This document shows, piece after piece, positions 36,850 through 46,339 of a DNA stretch of 64,000 bases (position 1 is its first letter; each line of letters begins with the position of its first letter). This DNA is from Actinomycetaceae bacterium TAE3-ERU4 (GTDB lineage: Bacteria; Actinomycetota; Actinomycetes; Actinomycetales; Actinomycetaceae). A program made the translations under genes and the position numbers. Under the pieces are notes generated by a model. The model saw only the letters and a program-made list of their open reading frames with translations, ran no database searches and had not been told where the DNA came from. Location of the stretch: positions 1 through 64,000 of the forward strand of contig JAHUUJ010000002.1 of assembly GCA_019218365.1 (NCBI GenBank), given 5' to 3'.

Positions 36850-38994
36850 CTACAACTCGCAAGAAACGCAACCTTCAACCTCTGTACCCATCAGTGCGCG
36901 CTGACGTAAACGGATGTAGTACAGAGTCTTGATTCCCTTCTTCCAGGCATAAATCTGTGCCTTGTTAATGTCACGAGTGGTTGCCTTGTCAGTGAAGAAC
37001 AAAGTCAACGAACAACCCTGATCAACGTGCTGGGTGGCCATGGCGTAGGTGTCGATAATCTTCTCGTAACCAACCTCGTAAGAGTCTTGGAAGTATTCGA
37101 TGTTCTCTGCGTCCATGTGCGGTGCCGCGTAGTAAACGCGCCCAATCTTTCCTTCCTTACGAATCTCAATCTTGGAAGCAATCGGGTGAATCGAAGCAGT
37201 TGAGTTATTTATGTAACTAATCGAACCAGTCGGTGGAACAGCCTGTAAGTATGCGTTGTAAAGACCGTGCTCCATTACTTGGGAGCGTAGTTTCTGCCAG
37301 TCCTTTGCGGTGGGGAGAGTAATTCCGGCCTCGGCAAAGAGCTGTGCTACACGCTCAGTCTTTGGTTTCCATTCCTCATTAATGTAACGGTCGAAATAGC
37401 TACCATCGGCGTACTTTGAGTCTTCGAAATCAACAAATTTTTCCCCACGCTCAATTGCGAGTCGGTTCGACGCTCGCAAAGCGTAATAGGTGATTGCGTA
37501 GAAGTACATATTGGTAAAGTCCAGCCCTTCTTCGCTCCCGTAGTAGATATGCTGTGAAGCGAGGTAGCCGTGCAGGTTCATCTGCCCCAGACCAATCGCA
37601 TGCGACAGACGGTTACCGTTGGCAATTGGGGGAACTACCTTAATGTTTGTCTGGTCTGAAACCGAGGTGAGTGCGCGTACTGCCACATCCACGGTCTCTT
37701 CAAGGTTCGGAGAAGCCATCGCCGCAGCAATGTTAAGTGAACCGAGGTTGCAGGAAATGTCCCGCCCAACAGTTTCATAGCTGCCGTCCTCGGCGAAGGT
37801 GGAAGGCTGGGAAACCTGCAAAATCTCACTGCACAGGTTGGACATATTAATCCATCCCTTGAGCGGGTTCGCACGGTTTACGGTGTCTTCAAAGAGAAGG
37901 TATGGGTAGCCGGATTCAAACTGCAGTTCAGCCAGGGTCTTGAATAGCTCGCGCGCGTTAATCCAGCTCTTGCGAATCCGCGGGTTTTCAACCATCTCAT
38001 CGTAGTGCTTGGTGATTGACAAATCTGACATGGGAGTGCCATATTCGCGCTGGACATCATATGGACTAAACAATGCCATCTGCTGGTTCTGGCTCGCCAG
38101 TTTCAATGTGACATCGGGGATTACTACACCCAACGAAAGTGTTTTAATACGAATCTTTTCATCCGCATTTTCACGCTTGGTATCGAGGAAACGCAAAATA
38201 TCTGGGTGGTGAGCGTTAAGATAAACCGCCCCCGCTCCCTGACGTGCGCCCAACTGGTTTGCGTATGAGAACGAGTCTTCCAAAATCTTCATTACCGGCA
38301 CGACGCCAGAAGCCTGGTTTTCAATCTTCTTAATTGGGGCACCTGATTCGCGCAGGTTGGTTAGCAAGAGAGCCACCCCGCCGCCTCGCTTAGAAAGTTG
38401 AAGGGCTGAGGAAACCGCGCGAGTAATCGACTCCATATTGTCTTCGATACGGACGAGGAAGCAAGAAACGTATTCTCCGCGCTGGGCTTTACCGGCATTA
38501 AGGAATGTGGGAGTAGCCGGCTGAAGACGACCGGAAACCAACTCGGTAGCAATCTTTAGGGCTAGTTCTTCATCTCCACCACCAAGCAAAACGGCGGTAG
38601 CTGCGGCACGCTCGTTAAAGTTTTCCAGGTATTGCGAACCATCGAAAGTCTTTAGCGCATAGGAGGTGTAGAACTTGAAAGCTCCCATGAATGAAGCAAA
38701 TTGGTGTCCGCCCTTGACAATGTGCTGATGAAGTTTAACGATGAAGTCCATCGAGTAGCGCCCAAAGGCATCTTTGTCGTAGTAGTCGTTTTCCAGCAAC
38801 CAGGTAATGCGCTCTTCAACGGAGGCGAATTTACGAGTTCGGGGTTCGATTTCGTTGTCGAGATAGGCGCGCAGGGCTTCTATATCCTTGCCAAACTGAA
38901 TCTGCCCGTCGGGTCCGAGTAGATTCAACTGGGCATTGAGAGCGTGATAGTCTTTGCGTTCACCAATGCCGCCGCGTTTGCCGAGCGTACTCAT
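36850..38994 (-). CDS. nrdE: Class Ib ribonucleotide reductase, alpha subunit
   Basis: NrdE is the catalytic subunit that reduces ribonucleoside diphosphates to deoxy forms. The 714-residue length is normal for the class Ib form. Seen are the N-terminal [12 protein letters not shown], the active-site Cys region [27 protein letters not shown] with the second Cys-Glu pair, [17 protein letters not shown], and the redox tail GCVSCEL. GGAG stands before ATG 38994. Only 15 bp separate it from nrdI. Confidence 0.97.
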   Translation of the reverse strand: MSTLGKRGGIGERKDYHALNAQLNLLGPDGQIQFGKDIEALRAYLDNEIEPRTRKFASVEERITWLLENDYYDKDAFGRYSMDFIVKLHQHIVKGGHQFASFMGAFKFYTSYALKTFDGSQYLENFNERAAATAVLLGGGDEELALKIATELVSGRLQPATPTFLNAGKAQRGEYVSCFLVRIEDNMESITRAVSSALQLSKRGGGVALLLTNLRESGAPIKKIENQASGVVPVMKILEDSFSYANQLGARQGAGAVYLNAHHPDILRFLDTKRENADEKIRIKTLSLGVVIPDVTLKLASQNQQMALFSPYDVQREYGTPMSDLSITKHYDEMVENPRIRKSWINARELFKTLAELQFESGYPYLLFEDTVNRANPLKGWINMSNLCSEILQVSQPSTFAEDGSYETVGRDISCNLGSLNIAAAMASPNLEETVDVAVRALTSVSDQTNIKVVPPIANGNRLSHAIGLGQMNLHGYLASQHIYYGSEEGLDFTNMYFYAITYYALRASNRLAIERGEKFVDFEDSKYADGSYFDRYINEEWKPKTERVAQLFAEAGITLPTAKDWQKLRSQVMEHGLYNAYLQAVPPTGSISYINNSTASIHPIASKIEIRKEGKIGRVYYAAPHMDAENIEYFQDSYEVGYEKIIDTYAMATQHVDQGCSLTLFFTDKATTRDINKAQIYAWKKGIKTLYYIRLRQRALMGTEVEGCVSCEL

Positions 38995-39009
38995 TAACGT
39001 GTCTCCTAA

Positions 39010-39477
39010 TTAAATTGTTTCCAAAAATTTGGCCAAGCCCTCACGGACTTTTTGGACGTCTTGGTTTGTTCCCAATAGTTCAAACTGGTAAAGCTGGGGG
39101 ACGTGGCATTTCTCGGAGACAATTTTTCCGGCGAGGCAGTAATGCTCACCAAAATTAGTGTTTCCAGAGGGGATTACCCCGCGCAGCAATGATCGGTTTA
39201 TGGGGTCGTTGAGAAAGGTAGCGACCTGACGGGGAATTGCCAGAGAAGGTTCGCCGCCGCCGTAGGTGGGAACAATCAGGACGTAGGGTTTAGCTACCCG
39301 AATCATTCCTTCGCGTCTGGGGTGAAGGGGGATTCTGACAGAGGGAATTTCAAGGCGTTCAACGAAGCGGCGAGTATTTTCTGAAACACTGGAAAAATAG
39401 ACGAGATTAGCGGATTCGGACTCCGAAAGTTGGTGGAATTCCAGTCCTTTCATTGACCGCAGCTTCGTCTCTGTCAT
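39010..39477 (-). CDS. nrdI: Class Ib ribonucleotide reductase flavodoxin-like assembly protein
   Basis: NrdI is the small flavodoxin that supplies oxidant to build the Mn2-tyrosyl cofactor of NrdF. The 155-residue protein has the FMN-binding [24 protein letters not shown] and [14 protein letters not shown] segments. The start is ATG 39477 with GGAGG five bases before it; the frame continues to a TTG at 39492 that would include the binding site itself. It is the first gene of the operon, downstream of paired NrdR-type sites. Confidence 0.94.
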   Translation of the reverse strand: MTETKLRSMKGLEFHQLSESESANLVYFSSVSENTRRFVERLEIPSVRIPLHPRREGMIRVAKPYVLIVPTYGGGEPSLAIPRQVATFLNDPINRSLLRGVIPSGNTNFGEHYCLAGKIVSEKCHVPQLYQFELLGTNQDVQKVREGLAKFLETI

Positions 39478-39496
39478 TTTCGCCTCCGCCAAGTAG

Positions 39497-39544
39497 CCAC
39501 AATATCTTGTGGAACGCTTTTTGTTGATACCCGCTATCTAGTAG
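39497..39544 (-). promoter_or_regulatory. Paired NrdR-type boxes upstream of nrdI
   Basis: CCACAATATCTTGTGG at 39497-39512 fits the NrdR box ACACWATATATWGTGT at about 13 of 16 positions. A weaker site, ACCCGCTATCTAGTAG at 39529-39544, lies exactly 32 bp away, the three-helix-turn spacing known for NrdR pairs. NrdR, an ATP/dATP-sensing zinc protein, would repress nrdIEF here; its gene is not in the window. Confidence 0.7.
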
Positions 39545-39692
39545 CGGAGACTAGAATATCAAAAAGTTAGGCGCACCGAACAATGTAAATACGGTTCACC
39601 TAAGTTTTGTGGACGTGGGGTTTGCCACTCATGTTTTTAGGGCGTGAAAAACGGGAAGGAACAGACGAAAATTTACTCTTTTCCAAAAAAAA

Positions 39693-39720
39693 GAGGGGCG
39701 CGGCAAATGCCACACCCCTC
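39693..39720 (-). terminator. Terminator of the ornithine carbamoyltransferase gene
   Basis: GAGGGG...CCCCTC arms with inner GGC/GCC pairing (39693-39720) are followed on the minus strand by eight T residues, a textbook intrinsic terminator, 14 bp after the stop. Confidence 0.9.
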
Positions 39721-39734
39721 AAGGAAATTGAAAA

Positions 39735-40739
39735 TTAGGACAGTGAAGAAACCATTACAGCCTTGATGGTGTGCATTCGGTTCTCCGCCTGTTCAAAGGA
39801 GATGTTGTATTCAGACTCAAATACATCCTCGGTAACTTCAATTCCGTTAGACAAATGAGGGTAGAGAGCCGCGACTTCCTGACCCACTTTGGTTTCGCAA
39901 TTGTGGAACGCTGGAAGACAGTGCATGAACTTAACTTTAGGGTTGCCCACCTTGGCAATCATTTCGGCATTTACCTGGTAGGGCATGAGGATATCAATGC
40001 GCTCACTCCAAGATTCAACAGGTTCACCCATGGAAACCCAAATGTCGGTGTAGAGGAAGTCAACCCCGTTTACCCCGGCATCTACATCATCGGTGACGGT
40101 AACTTTAGCACCCGACTCGGCGGCAAAACGGGCGCACATTTCCTGAAGCTCTACGGTTGGCTGCAGTTCCTGCGGAGCGACGATTCGCACATCCATTCCC
40201 AGTTTGGCACCGATTAGCAACATTGAGTTACCCATATTTGAGCGCCCGTCTCCAACGTAGGCGTAAGAAACTTGGCTGAGTGGTTTATCTGCCCATTCCT
40301 GCATGGTTAGCATATCCGCCAACATCTGGGTGGGGTGGAACTCATCGGTTAGGCCGTTCCAAACCGGAACCCCCGCATAGTCAGCGAGAGTCTGCACAAC
40401 GGATTGGCTGAAGCCGCGGTATTCGATACCGTCATACATTCGTCCCAGAACCCGTGCGGTGTCTTTGATGGATTCTTTGTGTCCAATCTGCGAGGTGGAG
40501 GGCTCTAGGTAAGTGACATTTGCTCCCTGGTCGTGTGCGGCTACCTCGAAAGCGCAGCGAGTGCGGGTGGAGGTTTTCTCGAAAATTAGGGCAATGTTTT
40601 TCCCGCGTAATAGCTGGCGTTCTGTTCCCGTGTACTTTGCCCGCTTAAGATCGCGGGATAGGTCGAGAAGGAAATTTATTTCCCGAGGGGTGTGGTTAGC
40701 CAGGGATAACAGGCTGCGGTTTTTTAGATTAAAGGCCAA
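39735..40739 (-). CDS. Ornithine carbamoyltransferase
   Basis: The 334-residue enzyme catalyses carbamoyl phosphate plus ornithine to citrulline and phosphate, or the reverse. It has STRTR (57-61), HPTQ (135-138), [11 protein letters not shown], the complete ornithine loop DIWVSMG (232-238) and HCLP near the C-terminus. Its likeness to ArcB/ArgI-type enzymes is high, and no argininosuccinate genes are nearby, so a catabolic role with ornithine cyclodeaminase next door is plausible. The start is TTG 40739 with GGAG upstream. It contrasts with the altered paralogue at 10001-11017. Confidence 0.94.
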   Translation of the reverse strand: MAFNLKNRSLLSLANHTPREINFLLDLSRDLKRAKYTGTERQLLRGKNIALIFEKTSTRTRCAFEVAAHDQGANVTYLEPSTSQIGHKESIKDTARVLGRMYDGIEYRGFSQSVVQTLADYAGVPVWNGLTDEFHPTQMLADMLTMQEWADKPLSQVSYAYVGDGRSNMGNSMLLIGAKLGMDVRIVAPQELQPTVELQEMCARFAAESGAKVTVTDDVDAGVNGVDFLYTDIWVSMGEPVESWSERIDILMPYQVNAEMIAKVGNPKVKFMHCLPAFHNCETKVGQEVAALYPHLSNGIEVTEDVFESEYNISFEQAENRMHTIKAVMVSSLS

Positions 40740-40951
40740 TGCAACTCTCCTTGTAGCAAAAACGGACGAGGCTAGTAAACCACAGTGCTTGAACGATGTG
40801 TCTACGCCACGAGGGGCTTAGTGCATTCCGGTTTATCTTAACGAAAAATCTTTTGTGTATAGGATAAAATCTGTCTCTAAGCCGCTAAGATACCCCTAGG
40901 ACAATCAAGAAGAAACTAGCAAAAGCAGTCCTGCGGTGTATTTTTTCCGTT

Positions 40952-40961
40952 AAAGCGCTTT
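40952..40961. promoter_or_regulatory. AAAGCGCTTT palindrome, candidate LacI/CcpA-type operator
   Basis: A perfect 10-bp palindrome with a central CG, extended to TTAAAGCGCTTTGG, lies 52 bp before the ornithine cyclodeaminase start in the divergent region with ornithine carbamoyltransferase. Catabolite or pathway control is possible; the regulator is unknown. Confidence 0.4.
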
Positions 40962-41012
40962 GGGCAAAGGACGCACTATTTACAGAGACGTAACCATCAA
41001 TAAGGAGCAGTA

Positions 41013-42038
41013 ATGACCGCTTTTGTAGGCGTAGAAGGAGTGTCGAAGTGGGTTGCCGAGAAAGGGGCCGAAAAGGTTATTGGCGAACTCACGGATTACC
41101 TAGCCGACGATTATGTGCGCTGGGAAGAGTTCGATAAGAAACCTCGTGTCGCTTCGCACAGTGAGGTAGGGGTAATTGAGCTAATGCCTGCGGCCGATTC
41201 GAAGCTCTATGGATTCAAGTACGTAAATGGACACCCGGCTAATCCGGCGCGAGGGTTCCAGACCGTCACTGCTTTTGGAGCTTTGGCCGAGGTGCACAAC
41301 GGGTATCCGATTCTGATTGCAGAAATGACTTTGTTGACTGCTTTACGTACCGCTGCTACGTCGGCTTTGGCTGCTCGTACCCTAGCTCGTAAAGACTCTA
41401 AAAAGCTGGGCATGATTGGTAGCGGCTGCCAGAGTCCTTTCCAAGCGTTGGCAATGCGCTCAGCCTTGGGGATTAACGATTTGTCTGTTTGGGATGTTGA
41501 CGCAAAAGCAATGGAAACTTTTGCTGCGCACGCCAAGTCCCTCGGCTTTAACGTACGAATTGCAACCAGTGCCGCAGATGCCGTAGATGGGGTGGACGTG
41601 GTGACTACCTGCACCGCCGATAAAGCATTAGCTACAGTTTTACATGATTGTGACATCGCTAAGGGCATGCATCTTAACGCCATCGGCGGTGACTGTCCCG
41701 GAAAGACTGAGCTGGAAACTTCTATTCTGCACCGTCCTGAATCTCAGGTTTTTGTGGAATTTGAACCGCAGACTCGAATTGAGGGAGAAATTCAGCACTG
41801 CTCCCCCGACTTCCCCGTTACTGAACTTTGGACTGTTCTCGCTGGGCAAGCCGAGGGGCGTCGCGATAGTGAAGCAATTACAATTTTTGATTCCGTTGGT
41901 TTCGGAATTGAGGACTTTACCGTATTGCGTTACATCCATGAAAAGATGGCAGATTCTGCCTATATGGAAGAAATCGACATCATCGCTGATCCGGAAAATC
42001 CGAAGGATCTTTACAGCTTAATCGCGGCTCAGGGATAA
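41013..42038 (+). CDS. Ornithine cyclodeaminase
   Basis: The enzyme converts L-ornithine to L-proline and ammonia using catalytic NAD. The 341-residue protein has GFKYVNGHPANP with Lys69, TALRTAATSALA, the dinucleotide site MIGSGCQSPFQALA and the catalytic Asp227 in NAIGGDCPGKTEL, all as in characterised bacterial ornithine cyclodeaminases rather than alanine dehydrogenase or SbnB. AAGGAG precedes ATG 41013. Divergent from ornithine carbamoyltransferase, it offers a route from citrulline or ornithine to proline. Confidence 0.93.
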   Translation: MTAFVGVEGVSKWVAEKGAEKVIGELTDYLADDYVRWEEFDKKPRVASHSEVGVIELMPAADSKLYGFKYVNGHPANPARGFQTVTAFGALAEVHNGYPILIAEMTLLTALRTAATSALAARTLARKDSKKLGMIGSGCQSPFQALAMRSALGINDLSVWDVDAKAMETFAAHAKSLGFNVRIATSAADAVDGVDVVTTCTADKALATVLHDCDIAKGMHLNAIGGDCPGKTELETSILHRPESQVFVEFEPQTRIEGEIQHCSPDFPVTELWTVLAGQAEGRRDSEAITIFDSVGFGIEDFTVLRYIHEKMADSAYMEEIDIIADPENPKDLYSLIAAQG

Positions 42039-42056
42039 TCTAATCTAACGAGTGAG

Positions 42057-42084
42057 GGGGGAAGGGCTTTACGGCCCTTCCCCC
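42057..42084. terminator. Terminator after ornithine cyclodeaminase
   Basis: GGGGGAAGGGC (42057-42067) and GCCCTTCCCCC (42074-42084) form a perfect 11-bp stem followed by AACTTATTTTT. It lies between convergent genes. Confidence 0.85.
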
Positions 42085-42093
42085 AACTTATTT

Positions 42094-42846
42094 TTAAGAG
42101 TCTTTCCGGTTTTGGCTAAACTCTTTAGCCGCGTTAATTAACTCTTCGAAAATCCTTGGGTCGCTCCCAACTTCGGGGTGCCATTGCACACCTAGCTGGA
42201 ATAGATTTTCAGGTTTTTCAATAGCTTCTATTACTCCATCTTCAGAGACTGCTGAGGATATATAGCCAGGGTGTGTTTGTACGCACTGGTGGTGCTTACT
42301 GTAGACACTTACTTTAGGGATTCCCGAGTTTAGGATCTCCGCTAGTTTGGTACCTTCGCTCAGTTCTACTTCGTGTAGCACATACTGATTGTCAGGCAGG
42401 TTGTGTAGCGCATCTGGATAAACCTCAGGTAGGTGCTGAATTAGTGACCCGCCGTGGGAAACTGCCATTACCTGCATTCCTCGGCAAATACCTAAAATTG
42501 GTATTCCTTTTTCTTCTGCCGCAGCGAGTAAAGCAAAATCGAGATTGTCGCGTTCTGGGCGGGGCTGATCCGTGCGAGGGTGCATTTCCTGTCCGTAAAG
42601 AGCAGGATTAACATCAACTCCACCGGTAAGGATTATTCCGTCAATACGTGAGAGCAAATCTTGTAGACAGGATTGGTCTACTTCCTCGCAAGGTGGAATT
42701 AGGATTGGGATGCCGCCTGCTTGCTGGACCTTTTGAACATACCAGTACCCAATTTGGGCTGCTGCTTCTCCGGGAAGAAAGGGGTCTTTTTCTTCCACGA
42801 GCTTGGTTGTAATAGCAATTATCGGATGACGAAAGGTGCCTGGCAT
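42094..42846 (-). CDS. Gamma-glutamyl-gamma-aminobutyrate hydrolase-like (class I glutamine amidotransferase, peptidase C26)
   Basis: The 250-residue protein has the nucleophile Cys in GICRGMQV, the upstream LTGGVDVNPALYG and the His-Glu pair in GVQWHPE, matching PuuD-type hydrolases that cleave gamma-glutamyl amides. PuuD acts in putrescine breakdown, releasing GABA. Its neighbours here handle ornithine, so a polyamine or gamma-glutamyl substrate is plausible, but no other puu genes are visible. GGAGG precedes ATG 42846. Confidence 0.87.
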   Translation of the reverse strand: MPGTFRHPIIAITTKLVEEKDPFLPGEAAAQIGYWYVQKVQQAGGIPILIPPCEEVDQSCLQDLLSRIDGIILTGGVDVNPALYGQEMHPRTDQPRPERDNLDFALLAAAEEKGIPILGICRGMQVMAVSHGGSLIQHLPEVYPDALHNLPDNQYVLHEVELSEGTKLAEILNSGIPKVSVYSKHHQCVQTHPGYISSAVSEDGVIEAIEKPENLFQLGVQWHPEVGSDPRIFEELINAAKEFSQNRKDS

Positions 42847-42884
42847 GGGCTGGCCTCCCTAACTAGATTATTGGTTAAAAAGTT

Positions 42885-42909
42885 GCCGAGGACGCAAGTC
42901 GTCCTCGGC
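42885..42909 (-). terminator. Terminator of the MFS gene
   Basis: GCCGAGGAC (42885-42893) pairs perfectly with GTCCTCGGC (42901-42909), followed on the minus strand by AACTTTTTAA. It separates the MFS gene from the C26 hydrolase. Confidence 0.8.
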
Positions 42910-42962
42910 GGGTGAAGTAAATATAGTAAAGCTTATTTTCTTCACTGTAAACACTATTTTGC

Positions 42963-44225
42963 TTAGGTGTTCTCTTCCCACTCATCCGGGTGTGGAATGG
43001 CAATAATTTTTCTGCCTAGCAGGATTAGTGCAAGGCTGAAAACTAGGAAAGCAGTGAAAACAGTCAGGGTTATTCCTCCTCCGAAATATTTTAGGCTCCA
43101 CCCGGAAAAAGCGCTGGCAAAGGGAAGTATTCCGGTGGCGAGGAGGGCGATGATGGAAGAAACTCTGCCCTGCATTTGCGTGGGGGTGATGTGCATTAGA
43201 TAGCTTTGCATTCCCGCATTTGCCGGGGCGACTCCCAACCCTAGAGCGATACTGGAAAGGGTAATTAATGTGAGGTTTAGCCCGGCGGCAATCACACCAA
43301 TTCCACCTACTAGTTGGAAGGCTGTAGTTAGGAAGATAATTTTTCCGGTGGGTAGATGTTTGGAAATAATTGGGGTGGCTAATGATCCAAGTAGAATCCC
43401 CACAGCAATTCCGGTGCTTGTAAAACCAATTTTTGCGGGACTGATGTTATTTTCGGCGAGCCAGAGCGTGACCGTGCCGAGGATTCCATTTATTCCGATG
43501 TTGAGGATGATTACGAGGATGCAGATTTCGCGGCGTAGCGCAGTGGCGCTAATCCATTTGAAGCCTTCGGATAAATCTTCACGTACTCGCTTTGGCTCTT
43601 GGGGTGTTTTTGAGGGTGGGTATTTTTCTTTCATCAGTGCGCTAAAGAGTAGGCTTCCAGCCTGTCCCAGTAAGTCGATTAAGGCGGGAACGGCCATCCC
43701 TAAAGCTAGTAGTGCTCCGCTGAGAGGTTTTGAGGCGATTGCGATTGCCGAGTCACGTCCTTCATTTACGGCGAAGGCGTTGGGTAGTTGCTGTTGTGGA
43801 ACCATCTGTTTGAGCATGGTGATTCCAGAAAGTCCGAGTAATGAGACGCGGAAGCTGTCTAGTGCTCCAATAACTGCAATTATTTCCCAGGTGGCGTGTC
43901 CAGAAAGCAAAATAAGGACGAGGGCAACTTGGGTTAGTATGCCGAGGATTGCAGAAATGATTTGTTGCGCTCGCCGGTCGTACCTATCGGCGATTATCCC
44001 GCCGGGGAGAAACCCTAAGGCCATGCCGATGCCATCAATCATGGCTACAGTTCCCGCGATTGCTGTGTCTTGGGTGATGTAATAGGCCACTAGGGGGAAG
44101 GCGAAAGCCCCGATTTGGGTTCCTATTCCGCGGAAGATACTTCCGGCTAACCAAAGTCTATACTCCGAATTTTTACGAAGCGGGGGAGGCGGTAATTCGA
44201 GATTTTCTGCGGTATTCATATGCAT
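42963..44225 (-). CDS. MFS transporter (drug/multidrug efflux type)
   Basis: About 420 residues with 12 hydrophobic spans. The loop 2-3 motif GGIIADRYDRRAQQI and the Arg-containing first helix place it among MFS exporters of the 12-span type, similar to macrolide-efflux-like members. ATG 44225 is the first in-frame ATG; ATG 44219 is an alternative. It diverges from an ArsR-type regulator across a double palindrome, so it is probably regulated by that protein. Exported compound unknown. Confidence 0.87.
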   Translation of the reverse strand: MHMNTAENLELPPPPLRKNSEYRLWLAGSIFRGIGTQIGAFAFPLVAYYITQDTAIAGTVAMIDGIGMALGFLPGGIIADRYDRRAQQIISAILGILTQVALVLILLSGHATWEIIAVIGALDSFRVSLLGLSGITMLKQMVPQQQLPNAFAVNEGRDSAIAIASKPLSGALLALGMAVPALIDLLGQAGSLLFSALMKEKYPPSKTPQEPKRVREDLSEGFKWISATALRREICILVIILNIGINGILGTVTLWLAENNISPAKIGFTSTGIAVGILLGSLATPIISKHLPTGKIIFLTTAFQLVGGIGVIAAGLNLTLITLSSIALGLGVAPANAGMQSYLMHITPTQMQGRVSSIIALLATGILPFASAFSGWSLKYFGGGITLTVFTAFLVFSLALILLGRKIIAIPHPDEWEENT

Positions 44226-44242
44226 AGAATAGTTCAACAATA

Positions 44243-44270
44243 ATTATTGCGCAATAATTATTGCGCAATA
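44243..44270. promoter_or_regulatory. Double palindromic operator between MFS and ArsR genes
   Basis: ATTATTGCGCAATAAT (44243-44258) is a perfect 16-bp palindrome, and TATTGCGCAATA (44259-44270) repeats its core with centres 14 bp apart. It starts 17 bp upstream of the MFS start and lies 60 bp before the ArsR gene, ideal for joint control by the ArsR-like protein. Confidence 0.75.
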
Positions 44271-44329
44271 TGTTTTGGGTATTTTTGGGTTGGGCTGAGT
44301 CCGACTTCATTAGGCTATAGACTAGAGGT

Positions 44330-44941
44330 ATGAAAAAACAAGATGATCACTCCAGCCACAGCGAACGTGACATGCTCGTGGCGATGGCGCATCCGGTTCG
44401 CCTGGCCATCTTGGAAGAACTGGAAAAACTTGGGTATGCGCGAGTTACCGATTTAGCGGAAAAATTACACTTAGCCGGTAATTCTCTCAGCTATCACATG
44501 AAAATTTTGGCGCGCGCCAACTTAGTGGTTGAATCTCCTGAAAAAGCGCGCGATAAACGCGATAGGGTATGGGCTATAAATTCACGTTTTAAGAAAGACT
44601 CGGGACTTGATAATCCCAAAGCTTTTGAAAACGATGAATATCTTGAAGCTGCTTCTATGATGGCGCGAGTTTTAATGGTTCGTTGGCAAAAGAAAGTTAC
44701 TCAAGAGCTCGATTTTTTGCTTTCTACCGCCAGGGGAAACCCTCGTCCTCAGTTCCTTTCGTTACAGGCTGGTTCCTATTTCCTGGATGATGAGCAAAGA
44801 AAGCAGTATGCTGAGGATTTAATTGCGTTGGCGCAAAAATACGCTGAAATATCTGAGGAAAATCAAGAAAACAACTCTGAAGCTATTGAATACGCCGTAG
44901 TGTTTGGGGTTTGTTCTCAGTCTGTTGCGCAGGAAGACTAG
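44330..44941 (+). CDS. ArsR-type winged-helix transcriptional regulator
   Basis: The 203-residue protein has a winged HTH at about residues 15-85: AMAHPVRLAILEELEKLG, then VTDLAEKLHLAGNSLSYHMKILARANLV. The C-terminal half is helical, without the metal-binding Cys box of arsenic sensors, as in HTH_20 proteins that respond to organic ligands. AGAGG lies just before ATG 44330. It is divergent from the MFS gene and probably represses both through the double palindrome. Confidence 0.88.
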   Translation: MKKQDDHSSHSERDMLVAMAHPVRLAILEELEKLGYARVTDLAEKLHLAGNSLSYHMKILARANLVVESPEKARDKRDRVWAINSRFKKDSGLDNPKAFENDEYLEAASMMARVLMVRWQKKVTQELDFLLSTARGNPRPQFLSLQAGSYFLDDEQRKQYAEDLIALAQKYAEISEENQENNSEAIEYAVVFGVCSQSVAQED

Positions 44942-45010
44942 ACATATCACTGCCGAGGATTAACTACTGGTTTTGGCGTTATTTAGCTTCCTTCCTTGTG
45001 CTAGATATTT

Positions 45011-46147
45011 TTACTCACTATTTTTGGGCGAATTATTTACCTGACGGTATAGATTGGCAATAATTTCCCCGGCGAGGGGAGAACTGTTTAGTGGGGTGAT
45101 AACGTGGAATTCTTCCCCGCCTGCTTCCATGAAGGCTTCACGATTTAGAACGTTAATTTCATCGACTGTTTCTATGCAATCTGAGACGAAACCGGGTGTT
45201 GCCACCATGATTTTCTTAATTCCTTGCTCAGGAAGTTTGTTCATTGTGTCGATGGTTGCCGGTCCAATCCATTTTCCAGGGCCGAACTTTGACTGGAAGG
45301 TCTGAAGTATGGGAGGTAATTCCATTCCATTTATCTGCAGTTTTTCCCGTAATTTTTCCGCAATCGCGGCGGTGGTGGCGCTGCAGTGCTGCCGATAAAT
45401 CTCGTGTGCGTGAGTCTCTTTTTCGGGAACTCCGTGATAGGACATGACGAGCGCGTCAACCTTATTTTCCGCTAGTTGTTCAGCGAACTGTTGGGCATAG
45501 AACTCCACATAGTTTTCTTCGGTTTCCCAGCTTTGGAGAATACGCAAGGTGGGGATAGTTGGACGGCTACGGTAGTAGTTGAAAATGCTGTCGTAGCAGG
45601 CGGCTACCGTTGAGGCGGCGAATTGTGGGTAGAGGTTAATGACGGTCAAGTCGTTGATTCCCGCGGCTTCCATTTCCTGTAGTGCGCTTTCGACACTCGG
45701 GTCGGCATATGTCATTGCTACGCGCACGAGTACGTCCTCACCCAGTGCGTTAGCGGCGGCAATTTCTTGGGCTTTGGAATGGACCGTTAAGGGAGATCCT
45801 TTATCTGTCCAGATTGAGCGATAAACGGGTGCAATACGTGATGGCCTTCTTGTCAAAATAAAACCGCGGAGGATGGGTTGCCAAAGTATGGGGTGGAGAT
45901 TTACTACCCGTCGGTCCGAAAGAAATCTTTTGAGGAATCTGCGAATGTGCTTTGCCTCTGGTTGTGCAGGTGATCCTAAGTTAATTAGAAGGCATCCAAG
46001 ACGTTTGTTTTCCCTTGATTTCTCCTGAACTTTTTGTAATCCCTTGGGTGTGATGTCGAGAAAAGGAGAGGGGGTAAGGAGCGTGTTATCTGAATTCTCA
46101 AGTTTGTTCAGGGGACAGCGTTCGCGATCTGACTGGTGTTTTTTCAC
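45011..46147 (-). CDS. hemH: Ferrochelatase
   Basis: The enzyme inserts Fe2+ into a porphyrin; in Gram-positive actinobacteria the substrate is usually coproporphyrin III. The 378-residue protein has LLINLGSP (53-60), the catalytic His238 in SYHGVP, TFQSKFGPGKWIGPAT and PGFVSDCIETVDEI with the acidic partner Glu326. It carries an unusual hydrophilic N-terminal extension of about 48 residues before the core. GTG 46147 follows GGAGG. No other heme gene is near, so it may use acquired porphyrin or a pathway encoded elsewhere. Confidence 0.93.
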   Translation of the reverse strand: MKKHQSDRERCPLNKLENSDNTLLTPSPFLDITPKGLQKVQEKSRENKRLGCLLINLGSPAQPEAKHIRRFLKRFLSDRRVVNLHPILWQPILRGFILTRRPSRIAPVYRSIWTDKGSPLTVHSKAQEIAAANALGEDVLVRVAMTYADPSVESALQEMEAAGINDLTVINLYPQFAASTVAACYDSIFNYYRSRPTIPTLRILQSWETEENYVEFYAQQFAEQLAENKVDALVMSYHGVPEKETHAHEIYRQHCSATTAAIAEKLREKLQINGMELPPILQTFQSKFGPGKWIGPATIDTMNKLPEQGIKKIMVATPGFVSDCIETVDEINVLNREAFMEAGGEEFHVITPLNSSPLAGEIIANLYRQVNNSPKNSE

Positions 46148-46275
46148 ACGACCCTCCGCAGGTTTAATGACATCTACATAAATAATGTTACATAAAACTC
46201 TTAGTGGGTGTGTCTAAAGAGTTTCTCTTAGCGATTCTTGAATAAAGACACTTTGGGTTAGTGAAAGAAATAGGG

Positions 46276-46332
46276 ATAGGTAAATGAGTTGGGGGCGCAG
46301 AGTGTTTCCCTCCCTCCAACTCATTTACCTAT
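46276..46332 (-). terminator. Long hairpin terminator of the 2-hydroxyacid dehydrogenase gene
   Basis: ATAGGTAAATGAGTTGG (46276-46292) pairs perfectly over 17 bases with 46316-46332. It lies eight bases beyond the stop of the minus-strand dehydrogenase gene and upstream of hemH. Confidence 0.8.
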
Positions 46333-46339
46333 TTTGAGA

